NCBI RefSeq assembly: GCF_003813965.1
Contig: NZ_CP033896.1
Coordinates: forward strand, 1,798,001-1,862,000
DNA: 64,000 nt
Reading direction: 5' to 3'
Origin: Corynebacterium choanae
Lineage (GTDB): Bacteria > Actinomycetota > Actinomycetes > Mycobacteriales > Mycobacteriaceae
Below the pieces are notes generated by a model, which was given only the letters and a program-made list of their open reading frames with translations, did no database searches and had not been told where the DNA came from. The translations under genes and the position numbers were made by a program. This document shows, piece after piece, positions 48,234 to 57,975 of this stretch (its first letter is position 1; each line of letters starts with the position of its first letter).

Positions 48234-48638
48234 TTCAAGCTCACTTATCAATCGTTTCCATCAACAGCAATGTCCCTGCGCACATCCCAAACCCCGTTGG
48301 TGCGGCTAGGCGATGCTTCCCGAACGGCGATTTCCCAACGCCAACATTCCCCCGGCGAACAACGACACAACCACATCCCCGAGACCCCAGACCAGGTATG
48401 CCCCGAATGGATACACCCCCCGGAATAGTTCTCGTGCCTGCGATGCATATTCAACCCAGGCACACCGCAGCCAAACACGGCAACGAGCAGTGCACAGCGA
48501 CTGATCACATTGTTACCGCCGCTGCAAGCAGCTGCCCCGACACAGCCCCAGCAATGCCGAAAGCCTGTGGAAAACTAGAGTTCTCCACAGGCTTACAGTG
48601 CCGGAACAGGCGTGATTGATTGATATTGTGCTATGCGC
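48234..48638. other. Gap between DUF2469 gene and yraN
   Basis: About 0.4 kb. Holds a terminator-like hairpin at 48561-48594. A minus-strand reading (48248-48508) has no family features and is not called. Confidence 0.5.
48561..48594 (-). terminator. Hairpin downstream of the DUF2469 gene
   Basis: Perfect 11-bp stem AAGCCTGTGGA / TCCACAGGCTT with a 12-nt loop, 45 bp after the stop codon. Only a short T run follows on the minus strand. Confidence 0.7.
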
Positions 48639-48947
48639 CTACTGCTCTGGAACGTACATGTCCGGTTTATCAAGCTCTTCGATATTGACATCCTTATAGG
48701 TGATCACCCGCACATAGCGAACGAAACGCGCCGCCCGGTACATATCCCACACCCACGCATCAGACATGCGAATCTCGTAGTACACGTCAAGACCCTGATT
48801 GTGCGGAATGAGTTCTACCGCGTTGGCAAGATAAAAGCGCCGCTCAGTTTCAATCACATAAGAGAATTGGCTGACAATGTCGCGATATTCGCGGTAGAGC
48901 GACAGCTCAACATCAGCCTCATAGTTGTCGAGTTCTTCAGCGCTCAC
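48639..48947 (-). CDS. DUF2469 protein
   Basis: 102 residues from a GTG at 48947 with GGAGG six bases upstream. Acidic, Tyr-rich sequence (MSAEELDNYEADVELSLYRE, then DIVSQFSYVIETERRFYLAN, and VWDMYRAARFVRYVRV) that is almost invariant in actinobacteria, where it sits between rnhB and yraN. Function unknown. Confidence 0.93.
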   Translation of the reverse strand: MSAEELDNYEADVELSLYREYRDIVSQFSYVIETERRFYLANAVELIPHNQGLDVYYEIRMSDAWVWDMYRAARFVRYVRVITYKDVNIEELDKPDMYVPEQ

Positions 48948-49032
48948 AAATATCCTCCGCAGGAAAATTGGTAGTGAAACAACGTCACCGGCTCACGATC
49001 TCATACAAAGCAGCAAATCAGCCGTTGTTGCC

Positions 49033-49791
49033 TCACAGTGTGGTGGGCTGATTCGCGGTTGTGTCTGCGGTGTGCGTCGTTAACCATTGACTGTGGGCTT
49101 GCGCCACATTGGCATAAGTGTAGCGATGGATTGGGCTCGCCCCGTGGCGGCGCACCGATTCCATATGTTTCGCTGTCCCGTAGCCTTTATGTCCTGCAAA
49201 CCCATATCCGGGATAGATCTCGTCATAGTCTGCCATCAAGCTATCCCGAGCAACTTTTGCCAGCACACTCGCTGCAGCAATACACAGTGCAGTCGCGTCA
49301 CCTTTCACAATCGGGATGTGCGGCATTGGCAACCCAGCCAGCTGCACCGCATCGGTGAGCACATATCCTGGTTGCACTTGCAAACTGGTTACCGCCCAGC
49401 GCATCGCCGCAAAGTTCGCCCACTGTAGCCCATAGGTATCAATATCTGCAGGCTCGATAAACACCACAGCTGTCGCTACTGCCACCGATTCAATCACCGG
49501 CACGAGACGTCGTCGTTTGGCGGCGGTGAGCTGTTTGCTATCGGTGAGTTCCTGCAATTCGGGAAGCTCTCTGCTTGGCAGAATGCATGCCCCGGCAGCC
49601 AAAGGTCCGGCACAGGCACCACGCCCTACCTCGTCGACACCTGCCACCGGCCCCAACCCAGCAAGATCAACGGCTGCCTCAAGATCACGCAGCCCGCCAC
49701 TGCCCGTGACGGGGACGTGATTTGCTGCCCGCATCCACGGCAGTCGTGCTATCAACGCTCCGGGGAGCTGTTCGGGATGTTTACCCAACAC
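49033..49791 (-). CDS. rnhB: Ribonuclease HII
   Basis: 252 residues if the GTG at 49791 is used, which has AGGAG six bases upstream; an ATG at 49818 would add nine. Cleaves RNA in RNA-DNA hybrids and single ribonucleotides in DNA. Catalytic GVDEVGRG (Asp53, Glu54), SKQL, the third Asp in VLTDAVQL and the fourth in VKGDAT-x-x-CIAAASVLAKVARD. C-terminal GYGFAGHKGYGTAKH. Intact. Confidence 0.95.
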   Translation of the reverse strand: MLGKHPEQLPGALIARLPWMRAANHVPVTGSGGLRDLEAAVDLAGLGPVAGVDEVGRGACAGPLAAGACILPSRELPELQELTDSKQLTAAKRRRLVPVIESVAVATAVVFIEPADIDTYGLQWANFAAMRWAVTSLQVQPGYVLTDAVQLAGLPMPHIPIVKGDATALCIAAASVLAKVARDSLMADYDEIYPGYGFAGHKGYGTAKHMESVRRHGASPIHRYTYANVAQAHSQWLTTHTADTTANQPTTL

Positions 49792-49928
49792 GATCATCTC
49801 CTGCCGCAGATCCAGCATGGGGCACGCAATGTATCGAATCGGGAAACCCGAACATGCTGCGAAAACTTCAAGGTAATTGAGGATTGCTTGTTTAGCCTAG
49901 CGGGTGAGCTTGCCGCTGTTGCGGCAGC

Positions 49929-50708
49929 TTACTGTTGCTGAATATCAGGATCGGCAACCCCACCAATCCGGCTAAACGGCAACACGATCGCCTGCACCTT
50001 GCCGACAATATTGTCGACTGGCACAGTTCCTTGATATTCGTCGCCGAGATGATATCTGGAATCGGCAGAGTTTGTCCGATTATCTCCCATGACAAAGACG
50101 TTATCTTCAGGGACAGTTATCGGACCGAAGTAGATGCCCCCGCAGGCGTCAGAGCCGACTGCTGGATCAGTGGGATAGGTTGGGGGCTGTTGAATATAGG
50201 AAGAATCGACTTCTTTCCCGTCAACCATCACCCCAGGATCCCCTTCGAGGCATTGAATCGTTTGGCCACCGGTTGCGATCACTCGTTTGACGAGATCGTT
50301 TTCATCGGGGGCAACAAGTCCAACCTTCGCACCAATATTTTGCAACCCCCGCACCATGGCGTTCGTTGACCGGGTGGACACATAGTTGGTGTTCCACGAC
50401 GGCGGACCACGGAAGACGACGACGTCGCCGGGTTCCGGGTCGGTGAAATCATAGGTCACTTTGTCAACGAAAATGCGGTCGCCGGTGCATCCAGCGCAGC
50501 CGTGCAGGGTCGGTTCCATCGACTGGGAAGGAATCACATACAACCGGCCGATGAAGGTTTGCATGACGGCAACCAGCACCAGGGTGATCAGGATAACCAG
50601 GGGAATCTCGATATACCAGGGCTGTTCTTTGCGTTGCTTCCGGTTTTTCCGAATATGGCGCACCGACCCTACTGGTTTATCCGAGTTCGTTGCAGATTCA
50701 TGGGACAT
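49929..50708 (-). CDS. lepB: Signal peptidase I
   Basis: 259 residues from the ATG at 50708. Membrane serine-lysine protease that cuts Sec and Tat signal peptides. A basic N-terminus, one membrane helix (IPLVILITLVLVAVMQTFI), the nucleophile Ser63 in PSQSMEPTL, general-base Lys141 in NDLVKRVI, and the box E motif MGDNRTNSADSR. Located between rplS and rnhB as in other corynebacteria. Confidence 0.95.
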   Translation of the reverse strand: MSHESATNSDKPVGSVRHIRKNRKQRKEQPWYIEIPLVILITLVLVAVMQTFIGRLYVIPSQSMEPTLHGCAGCTGDRIFVDKVTYDFTDPEPGDVVVFRGPPSWNTNYVSTRSTNAMVRGLQNIGAKVGLVAPDENDLVKRVIATGGQTIQCLEGDPGVMVDGKEVDSSYIQQPPTYPTDPAVGSDACGGIYFGPITVPEDNVFVMGDNRTNSADSRYHLGDEYQGTVPVDNIVGKVQAIVLPFSRIGGVADPDIQQQ

Positions 50709-51212
50709 CGTCACGCAGGCAAACACTACCAGTATTTAGCTGCGACTGTTGCGCACCGATTGCTTGGCAGCCGCCATGTGGGAGTATCCTGCGCAGGCGT
50801 AACGTGGTTTTCCTGCCATGTTGCGCGACCAATATTCCGGCCACGGCGCCGGTTAGCTACCGCCTAGCAGCTGAAAAAGCAGGAGGTGGCGGCGATGATC
50901 GCAAGACAAGTGTTGGATCAGCTGCTCAACCGGTAACAACAAGTCTTGACGACGGAGACGTATCTGCCACCCCAGTGTGCATGAAATCGGCACCGACAAC
51001 TTTCACAGCGAAATATTCCAGCTGCCGAATGCCCTGCTGTGCAGGCTTACAAGCAGGGAAAACACGCCTTGTGCACGCTGCTCGGTGGGGCGACTATGAG
51101 ACGCGAAAACCCCCAGCGAGAAGAGAATATCGCAGTCGATATTTGGCTTCTAACTGGGGGTTGCACCGTACAGCTGATGGCGGCATATGCCGCTGCTGCA
51201 CAAGGAGTTGGC
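50709..51212. other. Gap between rplS and lepB
   Basis: About 0.5 kb. Contains the rplS terminator at 51108-51162 and presumably the lepB promoter. No gene recognised. Confidence 0.55.
51108..51162 (-). terminator. Terminator of rplS
   Basis: Outer 9-bp stem AACCCCCAG / CTGGGGGTT with an inner AATATCG / CGATATT hairpin, 50 bp after the rplS stop, followed on the minus strand by TTTT. Confidence 0.85.
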
Positions 51213-51554
51213 TTAGCGCTTTTCCTTGATCTTGGCTGCCTTGCCACGCAGGTTGCGCAGGTAGTACAGCTTCGCCCGGCGAACCTTACCGCGGGTGATC
51301 ACATCGATGTGGTCGATGTTCGGGGAGTGCACCGGGAAGGTACGCTCCACACCGATACCGAAGGAAATCTTCCGAACAGTGAAGGTTTCCCGGATACCGG
51401 AACGCTGGCGACGGATAACGACACCGCGGAACACCTGGATACGGGACTTTTCACCTTCGATAACCTTCACGTGCACGTCGACGGTGTCGCCGGGACGGAA
51501 GTCTGGGATGTCGTCGCGCAGCTGTGCTGCATCGACTTTGTCAAGAATATGCAT
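51213..51554 (-). CDS. rplS: 50S ribosomal protein L19
   Basis: 113 residues, full length. Sits at the 30S-50S interface. Typical L19 sequence: [50 protein letters not shown], and [22 protein letters not shown] at the end. Monocistronic, with its own terminator. Confidence 0.97.
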   Translation of the reverse strand: MHILDKVDAAQLRDDIPDFRPGDTVDVHVKVIEGEKSRIQVFRGVVIRRQRSGIRETFTVRKISFGIGVERTFPVHSPNIDHIDVITRGKVRRAKLYYLRNLRGKAAKIKEKR

Positions 51555-52039
51555 AACGGGTAAACACTCGTTTCTGTTGAACTAAGGAGAGGAATAGAGG
51601 AACCGAGCGGCGAAAACCAAACCGGCACTGCAAACGTGTGCAGGTGGTGCTCGACTGGTTCATATCCAGAACCTGCTGCTGGCTGTCTGCGCTTGGCAAG
51701 GAATTCCGCGGTGAGCGTGACTTCCTCGCAGCCCCTACGACCACCGTGAAAGGAATCGTTGTTTGATGTGCTTTCCCGGTCGGGTTGGTAAGCGTGGTTC
51801 AAGATAACGCTTGACAGCTAGGCAACTGGACAAGTATTGCATGGTCTGCCAGAAGTTTCAAACTTCCCAACCAGGATCGTTGCCGTGAGTGAGCTGTGGT
51901 GCACATCCCGCCACAATCGAGCAACGACCCACTTCCCCACGGCCAGGAATAATCGCCGGTTTGCCACCAGGCACCGGCATGTCAAGGGTCACGCCAAAAG
52001 CAGGTGACTGCTTGCCCCAGGCTGCAACCCACCGCCGGG
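51555..52039. other. Gap between tex and rplS
   Basis: About 0.5 kb; should hold the rplS promoter and leader. No gene or strong hairpin recognised. Confidence 0.45.
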
Positions 52040-54415
52040 TTAACGCCCAAATCCGGCGTTGCGCAGCGCATCTGCCAAACTTGTGGCAGGCGCAGAAGAG
52101 CGCTGTCCACTGTTGTTCGATTGTTGCTTCGATGATCCTCGGCCACCCCGATTGTTGCCGCGGTTACCGCTTCCTGTGCTGCCCTTCGGCCGGTCGGCGG
52201 TGCCGCGGCCAGGTTTACGGTTCTGGGTTGACTGCTTACCCGCAGTTGCTGCGTCCGCGGGGAGAGGATCATCTAGCCGCAGCGTCAAGCTGATGCGTTT
52301 GCGGGGCACATCGACGTCCAACACTTTCACTCGCACCGTGTCGCCTGATCGAACCACGTCATGCGGATCAGCGACAAAGCCTCGTTTCATCGCGGAGACG
52401 TGAACGAGCCCGTCTTGATGGACTCCAATGTCAACAAATGCACCAAAAGCTGCCACGTTGGTCACGGTGCCCGCCAGAATCATTCCAGGGGTGAGATCAC
52501 CAATGCTGGTGACATCGTCGCGGAATTCTGCGGTAGTAAATGCGGGGCGAGGATCGCGGCCAGGTTTCTCCAACTCGCTGACAATGTCGGTAACTGTCGC
52601 TAATCCAACGGTGTCGGTGGTGAAATCGGCCGGGTTGATGGTCGAAACAAGCTGCCGATTACCAACCAGGGTGTGTAATTCCACGCCTGCGGTTTGCGCG
52701 ATGTTTTCTGCTACCGCATACGATTCGGGGTGGACCGCTGAGGCGTCGAGCGGGTTCGCCGCCCCAGGAATTCGGCAAAATCCGGCGCACTGTTCAAACG
52801 CTTTCGGCCCTAGCCGGGACACGTTCTTCAATTCGGCACGGCTAGTAAATGGTCCGTGTTGTTCCCGGTGGGCAACAATATTTTTCGCAATGGTGGGGCT
52901 GACACCGGCGACCTTGGTTAACAACGGCCAGGAGGCGGTGTTGATATCAACCCCCACAGAGTTCACTGCCTGCTCCACTACCCCGTCAAGGGTGCGGGCA
53001 AGCTGGGTTTGGTTGACATCATGCTGATATTGTCCCACTCCGATCGATTTCGGATCGATTTTTACCAGCTCTGCAAGTGGGTCTTGGAGACGACGGGCGA
53101 TCGAAACCGCCCCGCGGAGGGAAACATCAAGGTCGGGGAATTCTTCCGCCGCAATCGATGAAGCAGAATAGACACTCGCCCCGGATTCGCTCACAGTAAC
53201 AACTGTTGGCGCAGGGGTTGCGTCCCCGCCGGCGAGGGACGCTACTTCCCTGGCAAGTTTGAGCGATTCGCGTGACGCTGTACCGTTGCCGACTGCGATC
53301 AGCTCCACCCCGAATCGTTGCACTGCGGAAGCTAAGGTTGCAACTGCTTCCTGCCAGCGGTTAGCTGGCTGATGGGGATACACAATGGCAGTGTCGAGCA
53401 CTTTACCGGTGCCGTCGACAACGGCACATTTACATCCGTTGCGATAGCCCGGATCGATGCTTAACACCACTTTCGATCCGGCTGGGGCGGCAAGAAGCAC
53501 ATCATGCAGGTTTGCCGCAAACACTGCTAATGCCCCATCTTCAGCGAATTGTTTTAACCGCATCCGCGCATCTAAACCGGCAGACACTGCAAGCTTGGTG
53601 CGCCAGCCTTTCGCAACAGTGCTAAACAGCGGACTGGTGGGGTTGGCCTGCCAATTCGCTAACTGCACAATGTGGGCAACATAGTCTTCTTCCGGCAGAT
53701 AGCCATCGGTAACAACCGAAAGGATCCCTTCGGATTCGCCGCGGAAACACGCCAAAATACGGTGCGATGGCATGTCGGTAAACGCTTCAGCAAAGTCGAA
53801 ATAGTCCGCGAATCGGGCACCTTCCCCAGCTTTGCCATCGATCACTGTGGCAACAAGTTTTCCGTTGGTAAAAAACAGGTCGCGAAGCGGACCGATCACG
53901 GCCGCGTTGAGCGCAAGTTCGTCGATAACAATGGCTTGGGCACCAGCCATCGCCGCGGCAGCGTCCGGCACATCAGCAGTGACATATCCTTGGGCGGCCT
54001 GGGCAAAGTCGAAGGAAGGATCCCCACCCTGCTCAATAAGGATGTGCGCTAGGGGTTCCAGACCTTGTTCCCGGGCAATATCGGCTTTCGTTTTGCGCCG
54101 TTTCTTAAACGGCAGGTAGAGATCTTCCAGGCGTGATTTCGAATCGCACCCATCGATGAGCGCCCGCAGTTCATCGGTGAGTTTGCCCTGCTCTTCGATC
54201 GCGGCAAGGATCGTAGCTTTCCGATCGTTGAGTTCGCGCAAATATCGCAAGCGTTCGGTGAGCTGGCGCAGCTGGCTGTCATCCAATCCACCGGTTTTTT
54301 CTTTCCGATAGCGGGCAATAAAAGGAACCGTATCCCCATTATCGAGCATGGTCACCGCGGCATCAACCTGCCACGGTGCACAGTGAAGTTCGGCAGCAAT
54401 CGTTTCGGTAATCAC
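52040..54415 (-). CDS. tex: Tex-family RNA-binding transcription accessory protein
   Basis: 791 residues from a GTG. Tex/Spt6-like protein binding nucleic acid and associated with transcription. Domains in order: N-terminal helical Tex domain (VPFIARYRKEKTGGLDD, YLPFKKRRKTKADIAREQGLEPLA), YqgF/RNase H-like domain from about residue 315 (VVLSIDPGYRNGCKCAVVD), helix-hairpin-helix region (SVGVDINTASWPLLTKVAGV), and an S1 domain near residues 640-712 (GMILAGTVTNVAAFGAFVDIG). Ends in a basic Gly/Asn/Ser/Gln-rich tail of about 70 residues (GNRGNNRGGRG) that may add RNA binding; such tails are seen in actinobacteria. Confidence 0.95.
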   Translation of the reverse strand: MITETIAAELHCAPWQVDAAVTMLDNGDTVPFIARYRKEKTGGLDDSQLRQLTERLRYLRELNDRKATILAAIEEQGKLTDELRALIDGCDSKSRLEDLYLPFKKRRKTKADIAREQGLEPLAHILIEQGGDPSFDFAQAAQGYVTADVPDAAAAMAGAQAIVIDELALNAAVIGPLRDLFFTNGKLVATVIDGKAGEGARFADYFDFAEAFTDMPSHRILACFRGESEGILSVVTDGYLPEEDYVAHIVQLANWQANPTSPLFSTVAKGWRTKLAVSAGLDARMRLKQFAEDGALAVFAANLHDVLLAAPAGSKVVLSIDPGYRNGCKCAVVDGTGKVLDTAIVYPHQPANRWQEAVATLASAVQRFGVELIAVGNGTASRESLKLAREVASLAGGDATPAPTVVTVSESGASVYSASSIAAEEFPDLDVSLRGAVSIARRLQDPLAELVKIDPKSIGVGQYQHDVNQTQLARTLDGVVEQAVNSVGVDINTASWPLLTKVAGVSPTIAKNIVAHREQHGPFTSRAELKNVSRLGPKAFEQCAGFCRIPGAANPLDASAVHPESYAVAENIAQTAGVELHTLVGNRQLVSTINPADFTTDTVGLATVTDIVSELEKPGRDPRPAFTTAEFRDDVTSIGDLTPGMILAGTVTNVAAFGAFVDIGVHQDGLVHVSAMKRGFVADPHDVVRSGDTVRVKVLDVDVPRKRISLTLRLDDPLPADAATAGKQSTQNRKPGRGTADRPKGSTGSGNRGNNRGGRGSSKQQSNNSGQRSSAPATSLADALRNAGFGR

Positions 54416-54855
54416 AGCGACCCACTATATCGGCAACCATACTCACGCTTGTCGCCGCGGTCAGCAACCTCGCATGTGACGGGGACACGACCAGCAACGA
54501 CATCCGACCGCGTCGCGTCGGATTGCTGTACCGCGCAATGTTGCCGCTCATGGTTTCTTTTCCCGCTTCAGCGAGAAGCAGCAGCACTGCTAGCGATGAG
54601 AAAACCAACACTGCAGCAACATCAGTTTCATCCTGGTCGCCGACGGCACACACCGAAAACGACTAAGGTTGTTACCACACAGGCGGCGGCGCCTCACCGA
54701 TGGTCTTCCCGCCACCCGTGCACAGCGAGTGCATGCATTGCTTCGCGGATACTGCGGCCGTTGTATGAGCGCACCTCAACACAGGACGGGTTCACCGTCG
54801 CAGCGCAAGGTCACACTCCGGACACCCTCGAAAAGGCAAGGAGACCCCTATCATC
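54416..54855. other. Divergent region between tex and the DUF1648-like gene
   Basis: About 0.44 kb with the two promoters; AAGGAG near 54837 lies a little far from the next ATG. No gene or repeat recognised. Confidence 0.45.
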
Positions 54856-55824
54856 ATGTTTCACCGAGAGATTTTCCGCTTCCGTTTCCTTGCACTAGGG
54901 CTTCCTACAGCCATTACCGTCTTCGGGATACTGTACGGGTTAGCGGAGCTGCCGATGCTCCCTAACCAGATTGCCAGCCATTTTGGGGCGGACGGGCAGG
55001 CGAATGATTACTCCTCCCCGCTGGCGTTTATTGCCGGAATCGGCGCCCTCCAGCTTGCTCTGGTGGTGTTCATCGGATATCTAGCAGGGACAGTCAATCG
55101 GCTCATCGTTGTGGTCAACAATGCGTTTGCCTTGTTTTTCTCTTGGGGCGTGCTCGGCCTTACCATTCACCGCAATGTTGCGGCGAGCGGGGACGTCACC
55201 CAAGCAACCCTGCCGTGGCTGCCAATGCTTGCGATTTTGGGATGCTCCATTGGGGTTGGGATCGTTCTAGGACTGTTCGCAAAACCGGTGTATCCAGCCG
55301 AAGATGGGGTCAGCCGTAATGTCGATAAGACTCTGGTGGCGGATCATTCAACCACCCAATGGGTAGGTACGGCACGCATGCCAGCAGTGATCATTGCAGT
55401 ATTGCTGCTGTCACTTGCTGCACTGGCGACAATTACTGTGTATCTGTTTCTCGACGAAGATGCGTCGACTGCGACGAAGGTGATTCTCGGCGGCGCAACG
55501 CTGCTCATGCTGCCCACGCTGGCAATGACGAAACTCACTGTCACCGTCAACCAAGATCAGGTCACGGTAGCGTTTCTTGCCGGATTGTTCCGCAGCACCA
55601 CTGCCGTCGCTGCGATTACCGCTGTGCAGACACAACACATCAACCCGATGAGCTACGGCGGCTGGGGGTTGCGCTTCAGCAAACATGGCATGGGCTATAT
55701 TTTGCGCAGCGGCGAGGGAATGACACTGCACCGAGCCAACCAAACACCGCTGGTGGTAACCGTTGACGAGGCGCAGCAGGGCGCTGCCATCGTGCAAGGT
55801 CTCATTGAGCGAAACGCCAAATAA
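54856..55824 (+). CDS. DUF1648-like membrane protein
   Basis: 322 residues with about five or six membrane segments. N-terminal segment GLAELPMLPNQIASHFGADGQAND is the DUF1648 pattern (P-x-x-I-x-x-H-F), found in SdpI-like and related proteins. A hydrophilic C-terminal domain (about 225-320: MTKLTVTVNQDQVTVAF..., MSYGGWGLRFSKHGMGYILR) follows. Function unknown; an immunity or envelope role as in SdpI is only a family analogy. It stands alone. Confidence 0.75.
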   Translation: MFHREIFRFRFLALGLPTAITVFGILYGLAELPMLPNQIASHFGADGQANDYSSPLAFIAGIGALQLALVVFIGYLAGTVNRLIVVVNNAFALFFSWGVLGLTIHRNVAASGDVTQATLPWLPMLAILGCSIGVGIVLGLFAKPVYPAEDGVSRNVDKTLVADHSTTQWVGTARMPAVIIAVLLLSLAALATITVYLFLDEDASTATKVILGGATLLMLPTLAMTKLTVTVNQDQVTVAFLAGLFRSTTAVAAITAVQTQHINPMSYGGWGLRFSKHGMGYILRSGEGMTLHRANQTPLVVTVDEAQQGAAIVQGLIERNAK

Positions 55825-56018
55825 GCCGTATCGCACCACAGCGACTATCACTATTCACCCAGGTCACGTCGCTGCAATGCGGTAAAAAAGCAACGAACAC
55901 CTTTCTGTCCCTGCACTAGCGCTTTAGCCATCGCCTGCCAGCTAACACTCACAGGTGGCAGATCTTTTGCCATCCATTCGATACGAACTTAAGGTCGGCC
56001 GCCCCAGGGCGTTGGTGG

Positions 56019-56444
56019 TTAGAGTGAAATATTGCAGGCACTCTTGCTGCCAGGGTCAAGAAACCCTGCCGAGGTGGTGCCATACCAATATTGGGGGTTG
56101 CCCAACGCGGTAACCACATGTTTGGTCACTTCGCTGGCGGCACGTGTACTGCGGCTGTGGACAACTACCCGGTGCAGGATCTCTGCTACTGGCGGATGAC
56201 CTTCCCGCTGCTGATATTCACTCACCAGCATGTTGTCTGGTTCGCAAGCAAACGATAGCTCTTCGACTGCGATATTCATCGGGGTGCAATCCTCGTCGGT
56301 TAAATGCTGCGATAGTTCAGGTTCGAGGCGCTGCCACTCAGACCTGGTGAGCAGCACCTGAATATCGGTGGTCCACTGTGTTGGTTCCATAATCGCCATT
56401 ATTGCACTGCTGGAGGATCCTGAGTTGTTCAACGGGGCGATCAC
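56019..56444 (-). CDS. Hypothetical protein
   Basis: 141 residues from a GTG at 56444, or 126 from an ATG at 56399. No family recognised. Moderately acidic with no membrane segment; Trp, Glu and Gln are spread as in a folded soluble protein (EPTQWTTDIQVLLTRSEWQ, EYQQREGHPPVAEILHRVVV, ALGNPQYWYGTTSAGFL). It lies downstream of trmD on the same strand, about 180 bp away. Confidence 0.55.
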   Translation of the reverse strand: MIAPLNNSGSSSSAIMAIMEPTQWTTDIQVLLTRSEWQRLEPELSQHLTDEDCTPMNIAVEELSFACEPDNMLVSEYQQREGHPPVAEILHRVVVHSRSTRAASEVTKHVVTALGNPQYWYGTTSAGFLDPGSKSACNISL

Positions 56445-56626
56445 CGTGGCAAACCCTCAGGCCGCCCAGGTGACCTGCTGGTAACGCACAAACACCGGCG
56501 CAAACTGGGTTCCCTGCAGACTTGCCTGCCGCAACACCTGCACTGTGCCTGCACAACACCTGGAAAACGTGGTAGATCAACAACCACACGGCGAGCGCTG
56601 CGTGGTCATCCTTGGATGATCAACAG

Positions 56627-57556
56627 CTAGCGGTCATCCGATGGATTGTGCACGTCCCCATCTGATTGCTCGATTGATGCTAAAAACGCAAGATCCTCGG
56701 CGGTCAGGTCACCTCGTTTAGCAGCTGCCGTGAGCAGATCTGGACGAATGGTTGCGGTACGTTGCAAGGATTGTTCCCGCCGCCAGCGGGCAATCTTGCC
56801 GTGGTTGCCACTGAGTAACACTTCCGGCACAGCAAGCCCTTCCCACAGCGCTGGCTTGGTGTAGCTTGGACCTTCCAGCAACCCATCAGAAAAGCTGTCC
56901 TCCGCATGGGAACTGGCATTACCCAACACCCCAGGGATCAGACGAATAATCGCCTCGGCGATGACCAGCACCGCCACCTCCCCACCGATGAGCACATAGT
57001 CCCCAATGGACACTTCCCGTACCCGATAGTGTTTCCTGGCGGCAGTAATCACCCGCTGATCGATGCCTTCATATCGCCCGGGGGCAAACACCACATGATC
57101 CTCCCCTGACCAGGCTTGCGCGTCTGACTGCGTAAATGGTCGCCCCGCAGGGGTTGGCACAATGAGCAGCGGTTTGTCGGCGTCAGCTGGTGTTTCACCG
57201 CGGGCTGGATCAATACGATCACCTTGCTCATAGCCGGTAAAGGTGCTGTCGCGCAGGTCGTCATGGCGTGCCACATTCCGATGCGGGGTGGCTGAACCCA
57301 ACGGGGTCGCACGTTGCGCGAGTCCCGATGTGGAGGCCACATCAACCAAGGCTGGCCCCCACACACTGGGCTTCATCACCATGCCAGGACCACCACCATA
57401 AGGAGAGTCGTCGACTGCTTGATGCACATCATCAGTCCAGTCCCGCAAGTTGTGGACGGTAACGCTGACCTGCCCGCGTTCAATCGCTTTGCCAATGAGC
57501 GCCTGCCCTAATGGGGAAAGATAATCCGGAAAAATTGAGATGACATCAACACGCAT
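56627..57556 (-). CDS. trmD: tRNA (guanine-N1)-methyltransferase
   Basis: 309 residues; most TrmD are 230-260. SPOUT-fold enzyme making m1G37 in tRNA. Seen: MRVDVISIFPDYLSPL, DDSPYGGGPGMVMKP, then FAPGRYEGIDQRV and the knot SIGDYVLIGGEVAVLVIAEA, EDSFSDGLLEGPSYTKP, VPEVLLSGNHGKIARWR. About 50 extra residues (78-128) lie between GMVM and LLIVPTPAG; corynebacteria often have an insert here. Follows rimM in the order typical for rpsP-rimM-trmD. Confidence 0.95.
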   Translation of the reverse strand: MRVDVISIFPDYLSPLGQALIGKAIERGQVSVTVHNLRDWTDDVHQAVDDSPYGGGPGMVMKPSVWGPALVDVASTSGLAQRATPLGSATPHRNVARHDDLRDSTFTGYEQGDRIDPARGETPADADKPLLIVPTPAGRPFTQSDAQAWSGEDHVVFAPGRYEGIDQRVITAARKHYRVREVSIGDYVLIGGEVAVLVIAEAIIRLIPGVLGNASSHAEDSFSDGLLEGPSYTKPALWEGLAVPEVLLSGNHGKIARWRREQSLQRTATIRPDLLTAAAKRGDLTAEDLAFLASIEQSDGDVHNPSDDR

Positions 57557-57803
57557 GGTGGGGGCAGGTTCCTATTCTCACGAGGGAAAGTAGCTGTACA
57601 AGGATACACCTGGTCAGCGGGGTGATTTTGGTGGCACGCCAGTAACGATGCCACCCATCCAGCAGGGCGTTGTCTACAAATACCCGGCAGGTAGCAAGGA
57701 TAAACAGCAGCAATGCGGCACTGGCTGCAATACCGGTAGCAACAGCCAAGGGGTATTTCGCTCGGGTGCGGATCGCTGTGCACCCGGCCAAGAACTGCAG
57801 CAA
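57546..57803 (-). CDS. Possible small membrane protein upstream of trmD
   Basis: 85 residues from a TTG at 57803, ending 11 bp inside trmD. One clear membrane segment (YPLAVATGIAASAALLLFIL). A small hypothetical gene is found between rimM and trmD in other corynebacteria as far as I recall, but start codon and ribosome binding site are weak here. It may be non-coding. Confidence 0.3.
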   Translation of the reverse strand: MLQFLAGCTAIRTRAKYPLAVATGIAASAALLLFILATCRVFVDNALLDGWHRYWRATKITPLTRCILVQLLSLVRIGTCPHHAC

Positions 57804-57975
57804 CCATTGCTATGTCTTCCGCCACAGTACTTAGCGATCCAGTTTGACCCCAGTACCCCTGCCTCGTCCGATCCCGGGGCAATGACCAGGGGCGGTGGCA
57901 ACCGAAACAAAGCAAAGCGTTGCGCAAGCATCCCTGGCAAAGCTTTGCCGCGGAAAGCGGGGTCACGCAATGTTG
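57557..57975. other. Gap between rimM and trmD
   Basis: About 0.42 kb. Apart from the doubtful small membrane ORF, nothing recognised. Confidence 0.4.

Noticed and set aside
57508..57966. Minus-strand reading of 152 residues between rimM and trmD
   Set aside because: Cys- and Pro-rich with no pattern, and it runs into trmD in another frame.
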